Source: Planctomycetota bacterium
GTDB lineage: Bacteria > Planctomycetota > Brocadiia > JAJRTI01
Direction of reading: 5' to 3'
NCBI GenBank assembly: GCA_024278415.1
Contig: JAJRTI010000657.1
Coordinates: forward strand, 1-14,451
DNA length: 14,451 nucleotides
Part shown: piece by piece, positions 6,624-14,451 of the stretch
Layout: each line of letters starts with the position of its first letter
Numbering within the stretch: the stretch's first letter is position 1
The notes under the pieces: generated by a model
Database searches by the model: none
What the model saw: only the letters and a program-made list of their open reading frames with translations
Told to the model about the DNA's origin: nothing
Translations under genes and position numbers: made by a program

Positions 6624-6995
6624 ATGGAAGAGACTGACGCCCAACAGGAGATAATCGAGGCCGACGCTGACGCCGAGGAGTCCCTTCTGCCGGCCATCAA
6701 GGCCGCGGAAGCCCGGCTCCGGGCCATGCTCGATGAGGCCAAGAAGACGGCCGAACGAATCATGGCGGACGCGGAGAAGGAGGCGGCGCTACGCCTGGAG
6801 TCCGCCCAAGGCGAACGACAGCGCCTGCTCGCGGAGCGCCGCGAGCAGGCACAGGCCCGGGCCAAGGAGCAGATGGATGCCGCGGGGCGCCAGGCCCATG
6901 AGGAAGCCGAGGGGATGAAGCGCCGGGCTCAAGCCAACATGGCCGACGCGGTCGCTTGCATCGTCTCGCGCGTGCTTCCCAGGGGTGAGCCGTGA
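6624..6995 (+). CDS. V/A-type ATPase subunit H (G), peripheral stalk coiled coil
   Basis: The gene encodes 123 residues, nearly all charged and Ala-rich heptad sequence from about residue 15 to 110 (AEARLRAMLDEAKKTAERIM, AEKEAALRLESAQ). It is the first gene of the ATPase cluster, where the coiled-coil stalk subunit (G in Thermus, H in archaea) belongs. In the complex this chain pairs with subunit E to form the peripheral stalks that hold the head against rotation. ATG 6624 is chosen because the stalk-like sequence starts there and the length suits the family, but it lacks a visible ribosome binding site. ATG 6525 would add 33 residues; it has AAGGA only one base away, too close for a normal site. 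The final TGA overlaps the GTG of subunit I. Confidence 0.75.
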   Translation: MEETDAQQEIIEADADAEESLLPAIKAAEARLRAMLDEAKKTAERIMADAEKEAALRLESAQGERQRLLAERREQAQARAKEQMDAAGRQAHEEAEGMKRRAQANMADAVACIVSRVLPRGEP

Positions 6996-8944
6996 TCAGC
7001 AAGATGTGTCTGGTGGAGATCGTGGGGCCGCTGGGCCAACTGGAGGCAGCCACAGATGCCCTTCAAGTCGCGGGGCTCATGCACGTGGAAGAGGTCCCCC
7101 TCTCTGAGTCCGCGTCCCACGGCTTCCTCCATCGCGTGCATCTGCCCGAGAAGCGCGAGGACGAGAAGGCGGAGTACGAGGAACTGGGGCAAATCCTGGA
7201 CGCCGCGCTCGCGTACGTGCCAGCCTTGGCGCGGCAGCGAGCCCGGCTCTCCGACGAGTTCGAGGCGCAGTATCAGAAGTGGGAGAAGCGCTCGCTTTCT
7301 GCGGTCGCCGCGGTGACCCGTTCGCTGCACGCGCGCGTCCGGTCCTTCTCCCGGCGGCGGCGCAACCTCACCGACGACCTTCGGGTGTTGGAGTCGTACG
7401 ACGAGATGGTGGCCGCGATTGCCCCACTCATCGAGCACAGCGAAGCGCCGGACGCGTTCGAGCGCACAGCGATCATCTTCGAGCGGGGCAAGTCCGAGGT
7501 GCGCACGCTGTTCGAACGCCAACTGCACAAGGCGACGGCCGGGCAGTGCGAGTACATGGAGGCGCCGCTGAGCCGCGGCCGCGTGGCCGCGGTCGTGGGT
7601 TTTCACACAAGCTTCGAGGAGCAGGCCAGAGCGCTCTTGGATCAAGCCGGCATTGCGGAGTTTCGCGGCCCGCGGCACTTGAGGGGCCAAGGCCTTGACG
7701 AGATCATCGGCTCGATTCAAGAGCAGTTGCTCGACCTCAAGGGCAAGCAGAGGATGCTGGCCGAGGAGACCAACGCCTTCTACGCGAAGAATGCCGCGCA
7801 ACTGCTCGCGCTCAAGTGCATCTGCCAGGATCGCTTCAGCCGGCTGGAGGTGGTGCCGAACTTTGCGCAGACGCGTTACACCTTTGTCATCAAGGGCTGG
7901 GTGCCGCGGCGCCGGGCAGAGGCGCTGGAGCGCCACCTGCACGACGCGTGCGGCGAGTCTGTTGTGGTGCGCCGTGTCAAGCCGCGTGGAGCGGGCACGC
8001 CGCCGGTCGTGTTTGACAACTCCGGCGCGGTGCGGCCCTTCGAGCGCCTGCTCTGCCTGCTGCCGCTGCCCAAGTACGGCACCGTCGATCCCAGCAGCCT
8101 CGTCGCGATCTTTTTCCCTCCCATCTTCGGGCTCATGCTGGGCGACATCGGGTACGGCCTGTTGCTCGCGTTGCTGGCCTTCGTCCTATACAAGCGGAGC
8201 CGCGGCCGTGACGCGCCAAAGGAGTTGGCCTTCGTCTTGGCCGCGTGCGCGTTCTTCACAATCTTGTTTGGCTTCTTCTTTGGCGAGATGTTCGGCAACT
8301 GGGGCCACCACATCGGGTTGCGCCCGATATGGCGAGAACGGCTCGATCTGACGGCGGTGAATAAGGGCGAAGCCCTGATGGGATATCTCATCCTGGCCGT
8401 GGGGCTTGGCGCGATTCACATGATCTGGGGCCTCTTGCTCGGCGCGATCAGCGCGCGGCGAATCGGCGAACACCGGCGCGCGGTCGATTGCGTCGCGCGG
8501 ATCGTGGGCCTTTTTGCGCTCTTCTTTCTCGTGGGCCACCTCGTGCACTACCTGCCCCCAGTATTCTTCTCGCTTGGCGTGGCCGGGCTGATCGCCTTCT
8601 TCGTGCTCATGATCTATCAGACGTTGCACAACCCCCTCCATGGGCTCATGCTGCCGCTGGAGCTGCTGAGCGCGGCAGGCAACATCCTCTCCTACGCTCG
8701 AATCATGGCCGTTGGGCTGGTGTACGTCGTGCTCGCCCTGTTGGCGAACCGGTTCGGCAGCATGATCGACAACGTTGTGATCGCCGCTATCGTGGTCTTT
8801 CTCGTGCACGCGCTGAACCTGGCTCTGGGCATTATCGACCCCACGATCCAGGGCCTCCGCCTGCACTACGTGGAGTTCTTCTCGACCTTTTATGTTGGAG
8901 GCGGCCGGCCGTACGCACCGTTTAGAAAAGCCGTCCCTGTGTAA
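6992..8944 (+). CDS. ntpI: V/A-type ATPase subunit I (a), membrane stator
   Basis: The gene encodes 650 residues. GTG 6992 overlaps the TGA of subunit H (GTGA) and is preceded by AGGGG with a 6-nt spacer. Residues 1 to about 365 form the cytoplasmic arm, with coiled-coil stretches. The membrane half starts near 368 with VAIFFPPIFGLMLGDIGYGL, the family signature, and has about seven to eight hydrophobic helices. Two arginines of the ion half-channels are present: R570 in LSYARIMAVGL and R623 in GLRLHYVEFF. They align with yeast Vph1 R735 and R799. The end, VGGGRPYAPF, is also typical. The subunit forms the stator path through which ions reach the rotating K ring. It looks complete and functional. 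Confidence 0.93.
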   Translation: MISKMCLVEIVGPLGQLEAATDALQVAGLMHVEEVPLSESASHGFLHRVHLPEKREDEKAEYEELGQILDAALAYVPALARQRARLSDEFEAQYQKWEKRSLSAVAAVTRSLHARVRSFSRRRRNLTDDLRVLESYDEMVAAIAPLIEHSEAPDAFERTAIIFERGKSEVRTLFERQLHKATAGQCEYMEAPLSRGRVAAVVGFHTSFEEQARALLDQAGIAEFRGPRHLRGQGLDEIIGSIQEQLLDLKGKQRMLAEETNAFYAKNAAQLLALKCICQDRFSRLEVVPNFAQTRYTFVIKGWVPRRRAEALERHLHDACGESVVVRRVKPRGAGTPPVVFDNSGAVRPFERLLCLLPLPKYGTVDPSSLVAIFFPPIFGLMLGDIGYGLLLALLAFVLYKRSRGRDAPKELAFVLAACAFFTILFGFFFGEMFGNWGHHIGLRPIWRERLDLTAVNKGEALMGYLILAVGLGAIHMIWGLLLGAISARRIGEHRRAVDCVARIVGLFALFFLVGHLVHYLPPVFFSLGVAGLIAFFVLMIYQTLHNPLHGLMLPLELLSAAGNILSYARIMAVGLVYVVLALLANRFGSMIDNVVIAAIVVFLVHALNLALGIIDPTIQGLRLHYVEFFSTFYVGGGRPYAPFRKAVPV

Positions 8945-8993
8945 TCCCGCGCCAGCGCCTGGCCGTTCATGAGACGGAAAGCGAGGCCTCCAC

Positions 8994-9011
8994 GGAAGGC
9001 GAAGGCCTTCC
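8994..9011. other. Perfect hairpin in the I-K intergenic gap
   Basis: GGAAGGC and GCCTTCC form a 7-bp stem around GAAG. No T-run follows, so it is not a clear terminator. It lies between the stator gene and the proteolipid gene and may help to stabilise or segment the mRNA. Confidence 0.5.
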
Positions 9012-9042
9012 GCTCCGGCTGCGACGCGGCGTTTCTTTTATC

Positions 9043-9067
9043 GGCAGTCCCGACGCTTCGGGACGCC
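9043..9067. other. Second hairpin ahead of subunit K
   Basis: GTCCCGA and TCGGGAC pair perfectly around CGCT (9047-9064). The stem extends by GGC/GCC past one bulged A, to 9043-9067. It ends about 17 nt before the ribosome binding site of the K gene. Such a hairpin just upstream of a high-copy subunit fits a 5' stabilising structure; that role is inference. Confidence 0.5.
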
Positions 9068-9092
9068 TGGCCCCCAAGAAGGCAGGAACACA

Positions 9093-9428
9093 ATGAACAG
9101 GACTTTGGTGTATCTCGCTTTGGCTATCTGTTGTGCGGGTGCGTGGGCGCCGCTGTGCCTCGCGGAGGAGCCGGCTACTCCGGCCGAGCAGGCCAAGCCT
9201 GTCAAGGGCGACATTGCCCAAGCGGGCATCGCCCTGGCCGCGGCCCTGGCCGTGGGGCTGTGCGCGCTCGCCACGGGCTTGGCGCAGAGCCGCATTGGCG
9301 CGGCCGGCTGTGGCACGATTGCAGAAAGGTCGGAGACGACCGGCATCGTGATCCTCCTCGTGGCCATCCCAGAGACCATGGTCATCCTAGGGTTTGTGGT
9401 AGCCGTGGTCATGTTGTTCGTTCTCTAA
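9093..9428 (+). CDS. ntpK: V/A-type ATPase subunit K (L, proteolipid c), rotor ring
   Basis: The gene encodes 111 residues. ATG 9093 follows AGGA with a 5-nt spacer. Residues 1-24 look like a signal peptide ending near CLA-EE. Two membrane helices follow, about 41-68 and 82-110, so this is a two-helix proteolipid rather than the doubled four-helix form. Thermus subunit L, from memory, has the same plan of signal peptide plus two helices and the same GAxQxRIGAAG-type loop. Helix 1 carries Q65 in GLAQSRIGAAG. Helix 2 carries the ion-binding glutamate E94 in IPETMVILGF. The protein forms the ring driven by ion flow. Q65 and T95 next to E94 leave both H+ and Na+ possible, so the coupling ion cannot be settled here. 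Confidence 0.92.
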   Translation: MNRTLVYLALAICCAGAWAPLCLAEEPATPAEQAKPVKGDIAQAGIALAAALAVGLCALATGLAQSRIGAAGCGTIAERSETTGIVILLVAIPETMVILGFVVAVVMLFVL

Positions 9429-9548
9429 TCCACAATTCCCGCCAACTCGCACGCCCGAGTCGCGCAGGCAACTGTTGCTCGGTGCGCGGCCGCTCGCGCT
9501 CCCGTCGCTGGGACTGCGCGCAGAGACCTTTGTCCGAAGGTATTTCGC

Positions 9549-10145
9549 ATGCCCGAAAACGTGGATGAACTCCTCGCCGCGATGGAAGCCGAGGCACAAG
9601 CCGAACGAGACGCCATTGTCGCGGAGGCCGAGGCCAAGGCGCGGGACGCGCTCCAGCAAGCCGAGGCCGCGGCCCAAGAGTTGAAGGCCGCCGAATTGGC
9701 GAAACTGGAACGCGAAACCCGCCGCAATTCCGAGCGCCTCATCGGAGAGGCCCAAAGCTGCCGACGACGAGCCACTCGCGGCGTCAAGCAAGAGGCCCTC
9801 GCGCTCGCGTTCGCGCAGGCGCGCGAACGCGTGGCTGAGCAGCTCCAATCCGGCGATTGCCGCGACGCGCTCCCGGCCATTCTGCGAGAGGTGGCCGATG
9901 CCATGGGCCCAGACGCACAGATCCAGGTCGCGGCTCAGGACGTGGAAGTGGCGAACCGGCTCGCGGCCGAGTTGGGCCTGACACAGCCCGTCGTAGCCGC
10001 GGGCGACGAGCCTGGAACGGTCGTCGCGGCCAGTCCGGACGGGAAGCGCCGCGTGGACAACAGCATCGCGACGCGGCTGGGCAAGGCGGAAGCGGTTCTG
10101 GTCCAAGAAGTCGCCGCGGTGCTCTTCCGCGATCCAAACGCCTAG
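9549..10145 (+). CDS. ntpE: V/A-type ATPase subunit E, peripheral stalk
   Basis: The gene encodes 198 residues. ATG 9549 has AAGG 8 nt upstream. Residues about 5-100 form a long Ala/Glu/Arg-rich helix (AEAEAKARDALQQAEAAAQE) that would pair with subunit H. The C-terminal globular part has the family signature PGTVVAASPDGKRRVDNSIA at about 153-172 and ends VAAVLFRDPNA. E tethers the top of the A/B head to the stator arm of I. The gap after K is 120 bp, with nothing obvious apart from the ribosome binding site. The TAG stop (10143-10145) coincides with the edge of dispersed-repeat copy 2, but the protein ends where E proteins normally end, so it does not look truncated. Confidence 0.92.
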   Translation: MPENVDELLAAMEAEAQAERDAIVAEAEAKARDALQQAEAAAQELKAAELAKLERETRRNSERLIGEAQSCRRRATRGVKQEALALAFAQARERVAEQLQSGDCRDALPAILREVADAMGPDAQIQVAAQDVEVANRLAAELGLTQPVVAAGDEPGTVVAASPDGKRRVDNSIATRLGKAEAVLVQEVAAVLFRDPNA

Positions 10146-10390
10146 CCCGCATTTCTCACCAGCCCAAGTGGAGAAACGTGGGAGACGGCTGCCAATGGAC
10201 GGTATGCCTGCGAATGAGGCCCGTCGATTCATGGACCGTCTGTTGCGAAAGCGAGCGGAAGGGCTGGCCCTTCGGGCGAGCCCAGTCGGGCGCATCTGCT
10301 GCGTTGCACGGCACTCGACGTGCCCGAGCACGCCTTCGCACCGTGCGCCTTGCATCTGCACCCGACTGGGCTCGTGAGAAATGCGGGCGA
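10143..10390. repeat. Dispersed repeat with inverted ends, copy 2, inside the ATPase operon
   Basis: The left end is TAG plus CCCGCATTTCTCACCAGCCCA (10146-10166). The right end, TGGGCTCGTGAGAAATGCGGG (10367-10387), is its reverse complement with one mismatch. Extending over TAG/CGA adds one more mismatch, giving 22 of 24. Inside, 10277-10290 and 10361-10374 form a perfect 14-bp stem (CGAGCCCAGTCGGG). The right end can thus pair with either the left terminus or the inner arm, giving two competing folds. The size (about 248 bp), inverted ends and a second copy at 5652-5886 suggest a non-autonomous MITE-like element. There is no transposase, and I cannot see a target duplication. Confidence 0.8.
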
Positions 10391-10473
10391 GCGGCATATC
10401 CTCCTGTGGCCCACACCATGGGGCTGGCCGCGCTGCCGCGTTGCCAATTCCGTGGCGTGGCGGACGACTGACC
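10391..10473. other. Short spacer between the repeat and subunit C
   Basis: These 83 bp complete the 328-bp E-C gap, the longest in the operon. I see no promoter and only a weak ribosome-binding candidate (GGCGGACG) upstream of the C start. Confidence 0.4.
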
Positions 10474-11526
10474 ATGAGCGCCTACGACTACCTCAACGCA
10501 CGCGTCCGCGGCATGAGCGTGGCTCTGCTCAGCCGCGAGCTGTACGACCAAGTGCTCGCGGCCGGCAGCATGGACGCGCTCGTGGACGCGCTGCTCAACT
10601 CCGACTACGCGCCGGAACTCCGCGAGGCGCTGGCGGAGGGCCGCGGGATCCCGGCGATCGAGGCTGGCCTGCGCGCCAACCTGGCCCGCACGTTCAACAA
10701 GCTCCGCAAGATCTCGGAAGGCGAGCCGCACAGATTGCTGACCCTCCAACTCAATTGGTGGGACGTGGCCAACGTGCTCGCTGTGGTTCGCGGGAAGGCC
10801 AACAACGCCAGCGAGACGGATATCCTCGCCGCCACGCTGCCAGTCGGCCTGTTCGACGAGGCCCAGTTGCGAGAGCTGGCGAAGCAGCCCGACCTGGAGT
10901 TGGTAGCGGACACGCTCACGGATTGGGGCTGTGAGTTTGCGTTCCCGCTGCGCCGCGGCATACTGGCCCATCCGGGGGCGACGGACCTTCCGGCCCTCGA
11001 ACTCACGCTGCACGACGCCTACTTTGAGTGGGCCTTGGATCAACTCGCTCCAGACGACCCAAACCAAGCGCTATTGCGTATGGCCTTGGGCTGGCGAATT
11101 GACATGCTCAACCTCGTGGCTGCACTGCGCGTGGCGCGCGAACGCGAGCGCGGCCGGCAGATCGCCACGCCTGCCCTCATCGGAGGTGGACATCTGCGGC
11201 TGACCCTGCTGCACCAAGTGAGCGAGTGCCGACAATTGGAAAAGGCGTTCGAGATCATCGACGGCACATATTTCGCCCCGGCCATCGAGAAGGGCATCCT
11301 CACCTTCGGCGAGACCCGCCGCCTCGCGTCCATGGAGCGCTTCCTCGAAACCGTTATCATTGAGGCCGGGTGCAAGCTGTTCCGGCAAAACATGCTGAAC
11401 CTGTCCGTTGTGCTTGGCTACGTGTGGCGCAAGTACAGCGAGTTCGTCAACCTGCGCATCCTGCTGCGCGGCGCCGCGTACGGCGTGCCGGCCAACATGA
11501 TCCGTGAGGAGTTGTTCTTTGTCTGA
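10474..11526 (+). CDS. ntpC: V/A-type ATPase subunit C (d), central stalk socket
   Basis: The gene encodes 350 residues. ATG 10474 gives the family-like start MSAYDYLNARVRGMSVALLS. An earlier in-frame ATG at 10381 lies inside the dispersed repeat and is rejected. The protein is a mostly helical, soluble funnel that links the central axle (D/F) to the K ring. The typical pattern of repeated helical thirds is visible, with YDQVLAAGSMDALVDALL early, LNWWDVANVLAVVRGK near residue 95, and the late helices YVWRKYSEFVNLRILLRGAA and [13 protein letters not shown]. The length suits the family. The ribosome binding site is weak, so translation may depend on the upstream transcript structure left by the repeat. 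Its 3' end overlaps subunit F by 8 bp. Confidence 0.88.
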   Translation: MSAYDYLNARVRGMSVALLSRELYDQVLAAGSMDALVDALLNSDYAPELREALAEGRGIPAIEAGLRANLARTFNKLRKISEGEPHRLLTLQLNWWDVANVLAVVRGKANNASETDILAATLPVGLFDEAQLRELAKQPDLELVADTLTDWGCEFAFPLRRGILAHPGATDLPALELTLHDAYFEWALDQLAPDDPNQALLRMALGWRIDMLNLVAALRVARERERGRQIATPALIGGGHLRLTLLHQVSECRQLEKAFEIIDGTYFAPAIEKGILTFGETRRLASMERFLETVIIEAGCKLFRQNMLNLSVVLGYVWRKYSEFVNLRILLRGAAYGVPANMIREELFFV

Positions 11527-11854
11527 CGTGCTCGTCATCGCCGGCCCAGACGTGGGCGCAGGCTTTGCCTTGGCCGGCGTGCAGGTGCAAACCCCGCCCA
11601 ACACGGCCGCGGCCCGGGACGCGCTCATGCGGGCCGTGGCGAGCCGCGACTACAACGTGGTGATCATCGAGCAGCGATTGCTCGACCAGCTCGACGAGAG
11701 GCAACGCACCATCGTCGAGGAGAGCAACCTGCCGCTGGTGGTGTCGGTGCCGGCGGAGATGAAGTGGCAGGACGTGGAGAGTCTTACCGACGATGATTAT
11801 GTGGCCCGCTTGATCCGTAGCGCGGTGGGCTACCAACTGAACATTCAACTGTGA
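11519..11854 (+). CDS. ntpF: V/A-type ATPase subunit F, central axle
   Basis: The gene encodes 111 residues. TTG 11519 is chosen because GAGGAG (11506-11511) sits 7 nt upstream and translation then begins [20 protein letters not shown], as in F proteins. A GTG at 11504 would include the binding site itself, and GTG 11528 is too far from it. F is a small Rossmann-like protein that binds subunit D in the central rotor and modulates activity. The strands [22 protein letters not shown] and [10 protein letters not shown] and the C-terminal [16 protein letters not shown] match that fold. The gene overlaps C by 8 bp and its TGA overlaps the GTG of A, which implies translational coupling. Confidence 0.87.
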   Translation: MSDVLVIAGPDVGAGFALAGVQVQTPPNTAAARDALMRAVASRDYNVVIIEQRLLDQLDERQRTIVEESNLPLVVSVPAEMKWQDVESLTDDDYVARLIRSAVGYQLNIQL

Positions 11855-13641
11855 GCGAGGCTATGGCCGAGCCTTCCAACATCGTTAGCGGCGTCATCGC
11901 CAAGATCTCTGGGCCTACTGTGATCGCGCGCGGCGTGCGGGGTGTGCGCATGTACGAAGTCGTGCGCGTGGGCGAGGCAGGGATCATGGGCGAGATCATC
12001 CGACTCGATGGCGACACCGCGTTCGTGCAGACGTACGAAGACATGGCGGGCGTGTCCGTGGGGGAACCCGTCGTGGGCACCGGGGCGCCGCTCGTCATGA
12101 CCCTGGGCCCGGGCCTGCTGGGGCGGGAGTTCGACGGCATCCAACGCCCGCTGACCGCGCTGCGGGAGAGCACGGGCCCGTTCATTGGCCGTGGCGCCTC
12201 CGTGTCCCCGCTCGACCTGGAAAAGCGATGGAGTTTCGAGCCCAAGGTGAAGCCCGGTGATAAAGTCGAGGCCGGCGACGTCATCGGACTGGTGCGCGAG
12301 ACGCCGAGCTTCACGCACAGCATTATGGTCCCGCCCGGCAACGCCGGAGTCGTGGCCAGCATCGAAGCCGGCGAGTTCACTGTGCAGGATACCGTGGCTA
12401 TGCTTGAAGACGGGCTTCCGCTCTCCATGGCGCACACCTGGCCGGCCAAAACGCCCCGGCCGGTCAAAGGCAAGCTCGACTCAAACGAGCCGTTCGTGAC
12501 CGGCCAGCGCGTGCTGGATTGTCTGTTTCCGATCGCGTTGGGAGGCGCGGCTTGCCTGCCCGGGGGCTTCGGCACCGGCAAGACCGTGCTCGAACAGTCG
12601 CTGGCCAAGTTCGGCGCGGCCGACGTGATCGTGTACGTGGGCTGCGGCGAGCGCGGCAACGAGATGACCGACGTGCTGACGGAGTTCCCCGAACTGACCG
12701 ATCCGCGAACCGGCGGGCCCCTCATGGATCGCACCGTGCTGGTGGTGAACACGTCGAACATGCCGGTGGCCGCGCGCGAGGCGTCCGTGTATGCCGGCGT
12801 GACCATTGCCGAGTATTTCCGGGACCAAGGGTGTGCGGTCGCGCTCATGGTGGACTCCACGTCGCGGTGGGCCGAGGCGCTGCGCGAGATTTCGTCTCGC
12901 ATGGAGGAGATGCCCGGCGAAGAAGGATACCCCACCTATCTCGCGTCTCGCTTGGCCGCGTTCTACGAACGCGCGGGATGGGCCGAATGCCTGGGCCAGG
13001 ACGGCCGGCGCGGATCGGTCACCATCGTGGGCGCGGTCTCGCCTCCAGGCGGCGACTTCTCCGAGCCGGTCACCCAGAGCACCATGCGCATCGCCGGCGC
13101 GCTGTGGGCGCTCGACTCGTCGCTCGCGCACCGGCGCCACTACCCGGCCATCAACTGGCATCGCAGCTATACGCTTTTCTTCGAGCGCCTTTCGCCTTGG
13201 TTCGCTGAGAACGTGAGCCCTGAGTGGCCGCAATATCGCGTGCGGCTGGAGGAGATCCTCCAGAAAGACGCGGAATTGCAGGAGGTCGTCCAACTGGTCG
13301 GCCCGGACGCGCTCCAAGACGGGGACCGCTTGGCGCTCGAGGTCAGCCGCCTGATGCGCGACGGGTTCCTCCAGCAGAACGCCATGTCCGACCACGACGC
13401 CAGTTGCCCCCTGTCCAAGCAGTGCGGCATGTTGAAGCTGATGCTCGAGTTCTACGACAGGAGCATGGACGCGTTGGCGCGCGACATGCCGTTGCAGCGC
13501 ATCATCAACGCGGACGTGTGCGAAGACCTGTCCCGGCTCCGCGACACGCCGCCCGCGGAGTTCGAGGCGCACGCGGCCGCGGTCGCGGAGCGGATGGAAA
13601 CGTTTTTCCAAGATGCTAGCGCGGAGGAGGATACACCGTGA
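11851..13641 (+). CDS. ntpA: V/A-type ATPase catalytic subunit A
   Basis: The gene encodes 596 residues, the usual length. GTG 11851 overlaps the TGA of F; ATG 11863 is an alternative. The N-terminal barrel begins [16 protein letters not shown]. The Walker A motif is GGFGTGKT at residues 238-245. The catalytic glutamate is E267 in [13 protein letters not shown]. The Walker B aspartate is D335 in [10 protein letters not shown], followed by the signature [19 protein letters not shown]. The A-specific insertion between the barrel and the nucleotide domain (about 110-200) is present, so this is A rather than an F-type beta subunit. A hydrolyses or makes ATP in the alternating A3B3 head. All key residues are intact. 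The TGA overlaps the start of B, with a strong ribosome binding site (GGAGGAGG) inside the end of the gene. Confidence 0.96.
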   Translation: MSEAMAEPSNIVSGVIAKISGPTVIARGVRGVRMYEVVRVGEAGIMGEIIRLDGDTAFVQTYEDMAGVSVGEPVVGTGAPLVMTLGPGLLGREFDGIQRPLTALRESTGPFIGRGASVSPLDLEKRWSFEPKVKPGDKVEAGDVIGLVRETPSFTHSIMVPPGNAGVVASIEAGEFTVQDTVAMLEDGLPLSMAHTWPAKTPRPVKGKLDSNEPFVTGQRVLDCLFPIALGGAACLPGGFGTGKTVLEQSLAKFGAADVIVYVGCGERGNEMTDVLTEFPELTDPRTGGPLMDRTVLVVNTSNMPVAAREASVYAGVTIAEYFRDQGCAVALMVDSTSRWAEALREISSRMEEMPGEEGYPTYLASRLAAFYERAGWAECLGQDGRRGSVTIVGAVSPPGGDFSEPVTQSTMRIAGALWALDSSLAHRRHYPAINWHRSYTLFFERLSPWFAENVSPEWPQYRVRLEEILQKDAELQEVVQLVGPDALQDGDRLALEVSRLMRDGFLQQNAMSDHDASCPLSKQCGMLKLMLEFYDRSMDALARDMPLQRIINADVCEDLSRLRDTPPAEFEAHAAAVAERMETFFQDASAEEDTP

Positions 13642-14451
13642 GCGCACCGACGCTGATGCACAAGGAATACAGCGGCGTGCGCCGGGTGTCCGGCCCGCTG
13701 CTATTCGTGGAGAGCGCGTCCGACTTGCCGTATTCCGCGGTGGTCGAGATCGTGGCGCCGAATGGCCAGCGTTTCAACGGCCAGGTGATCGAGGTATCCG
13801 ACGCCCTTGCGGTTGTCCAGGTGTTCGAGCAGACCATGGGGCTGGACGTGGTCAGCACGCGTCTGAGCCTCATTGACAATGAAGCGCGGCTGGCCGTGTC
13901 GGAGGACATCATCGGCCGCACGTTCAACGGGTCGGGCAAGGCGATTGACGGCCAGCCCGCCGTGGCGCCGGACGCGTGGGCTCCGTTGTCGGGCACGCCC
14001 ATCAACCCGGTGGCGCGAGCCAAACCCTACGACTATATCCACACCGGCGTTTCCGCGATCGACGGCTTCAACACGCTCGTGCGGGGGCAGAAGCTCCCCA
14101 TCTTTTCCGGCTCCGGTTTGCCCGGGAACGAGATTGCCGCGCAGGTGCTGCGCCAGGCGCGCACCACGGGCGGAGACGCGCGGTTCGTGGTCGTGTTCGC
14201 CGCGATCGGGATCACCCAGCGCGAGGCGTCGTTCTTCCTCAACGAGTTCGAGCGCACCGGCGCCCAGTCGCGAACCGTCACCTTCCTCAACCTAGCCGAC
14301 GATCCCACCGTGGAGCGGCTCCTCACGCCCCGATGCGCGCTCACCGCGGCCGAGTACCTTGCGTTCGAGTTGGGCTATGAGGTGCTGGTGGTCATGACGG
14401 ACATGACCAATTACTGCGAGGCCCTCCGCGAGATCGGCACCGCGCGTGACG
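13638..14451 (+). CDS. ntpB: V/A-type ATPase non-catalytic subunit B (3' end beyond window)
   Basis: GTG 13638 overlaps the TGA of A and follows GGAGGAGG with a 7-nt spacer, the best ribosome binding site in the operon. The frame is open for 271 codons to the window edge; full B proteins have about 460-480 residues, so a little over half is visible. The N-terminal barrel reads [14 protein letters not shown]. The diagnostic B sequence is [20 protein letters not shown] followed by [19 protein letters not shown], which replaces the P-loop and explains why B is non-catalytic. [16 protein letters not shown] follows close to the edge. B alternates with A in the head and contributes to the nucleotide interface. 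Subunit D is expected just downstream. Confidence 0.95.
   Translation, partial: MSAPTLMHKEYSGVRRVSGPLLFVESASDLPYSAVVEIVAPNGQRFNGQVIEVSDALAVVQVFEQTMGLDVVSTRLSLIDNEARLAVSEDIIGRTFNGSGKAIDGQPAVAPDAWAPLSGTPINPVARAKPYDYIHTGVSAIDGFNTLVRGQKLPIFSGSGLPGNEIAAQVLRQARTTGGDARFVVVFAAIGITQREASFFLNEFERTGAQSRTVTFLNLADDPTVERLLTPRCALTAAEYLAFELGYEVLVVMTDMTNYCEALREIGTARD

Noticed and set aside
10381..10473. Earlier ATG for subunit C at 10381
   Set aside because: The ATG is part of the repeat terminus (AAATGCGGG). The added residues are not family-like, and ATG 10474 gives the normal N-terminus.
9387..10475. 362-codon minus-strand open frame covering subunit E and the repeat
   Set aside because: It lies opposite a well-supported ATPase subunit and runs through the repeat. 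It has no ribosome binding site and no family motif.
6984..14451. F-type ATP synthase as an alternative identity for the operon
   Set aside because: The catalytic subunit has the long insertion and motifs of V/A-type A, the B subunit lacks a P-loop, and subunits I, C, E and F have no counterparts in F-type operons of this form.

Overview
The window is GC-rich, densely coded bacterial DNA with ordinary Shine-Dalgarno sites, sigma70-like promoters and all three standard stop codons in use. It holds a complete run of Thermus-type V/A-ATPase genes, a CBM9-like/GH123-like carbohydrate protein, a FAD_oxidored protein with HEAT repeats, and many palindromic intergenic repeats. That mix would suit a planctomycete, Lentisphaerae/Verrucomicrobia relative, Hydrogenedentes or Armatimonadota, probably an environmental genome. 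This placement is inference; no rRNA or marker gene is present.

Layout. (1) Positions 1-2372 hold the 3' part of a large carbohydrate-active protein gene. Its N-terminal CBM9-like domain is cut by an in-frame TAA at 162-164. (2) Positions 2373-2834 are non-coding and packed with palindromic repeats, ending in a good promoter. (3) Positions 2835-5654 encode a 939-residue oxidoreductase with two FAD_oxidored-like modules and a HEAT-repeat tail. (4) Positions 5652-5886 hold copy 1 of a dispersed repeat of about 235 bp with inverted ends, between two convergent genes. (5) A small minus-strand gene (5905-6267) encodes a possible PilZ-like protein with its own promoter. (6) From 6484 to the window end runs a V/A-type ATPase operon in the order H(G)-I-K(L)-E-C-F-A-B, the order I recall for the Thermus operon. 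B is cut by the window edge and D is expected next.

The ATPase genes encode one rotary machine. A and B form the catalytic head. C and F belong to the central axle, together with the unseen D. E and H form the peripheral stalks. I and K form the membrane motor. Coupling is tight: H/I, F/A and A/B overlap by GTGA, and C/F overlap by 8 bp. Two junctions are loose. I-K (148 bp) holds two strong hairpins just ahead of the high-copy proteolipid gene. E-C (328 bp) is enlarged by copy 2 of the dispersed repeat.

The most unusual feature is that repeat family. Both copies begin exactly at a TAG that is the stop codon of the upstream gene, and the terminal inverted repeat appears to include the TAG, so the element seems to supply the stop. 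I see no defence, CRISPR, phage or secondary-metabolite system and no RNA gene.
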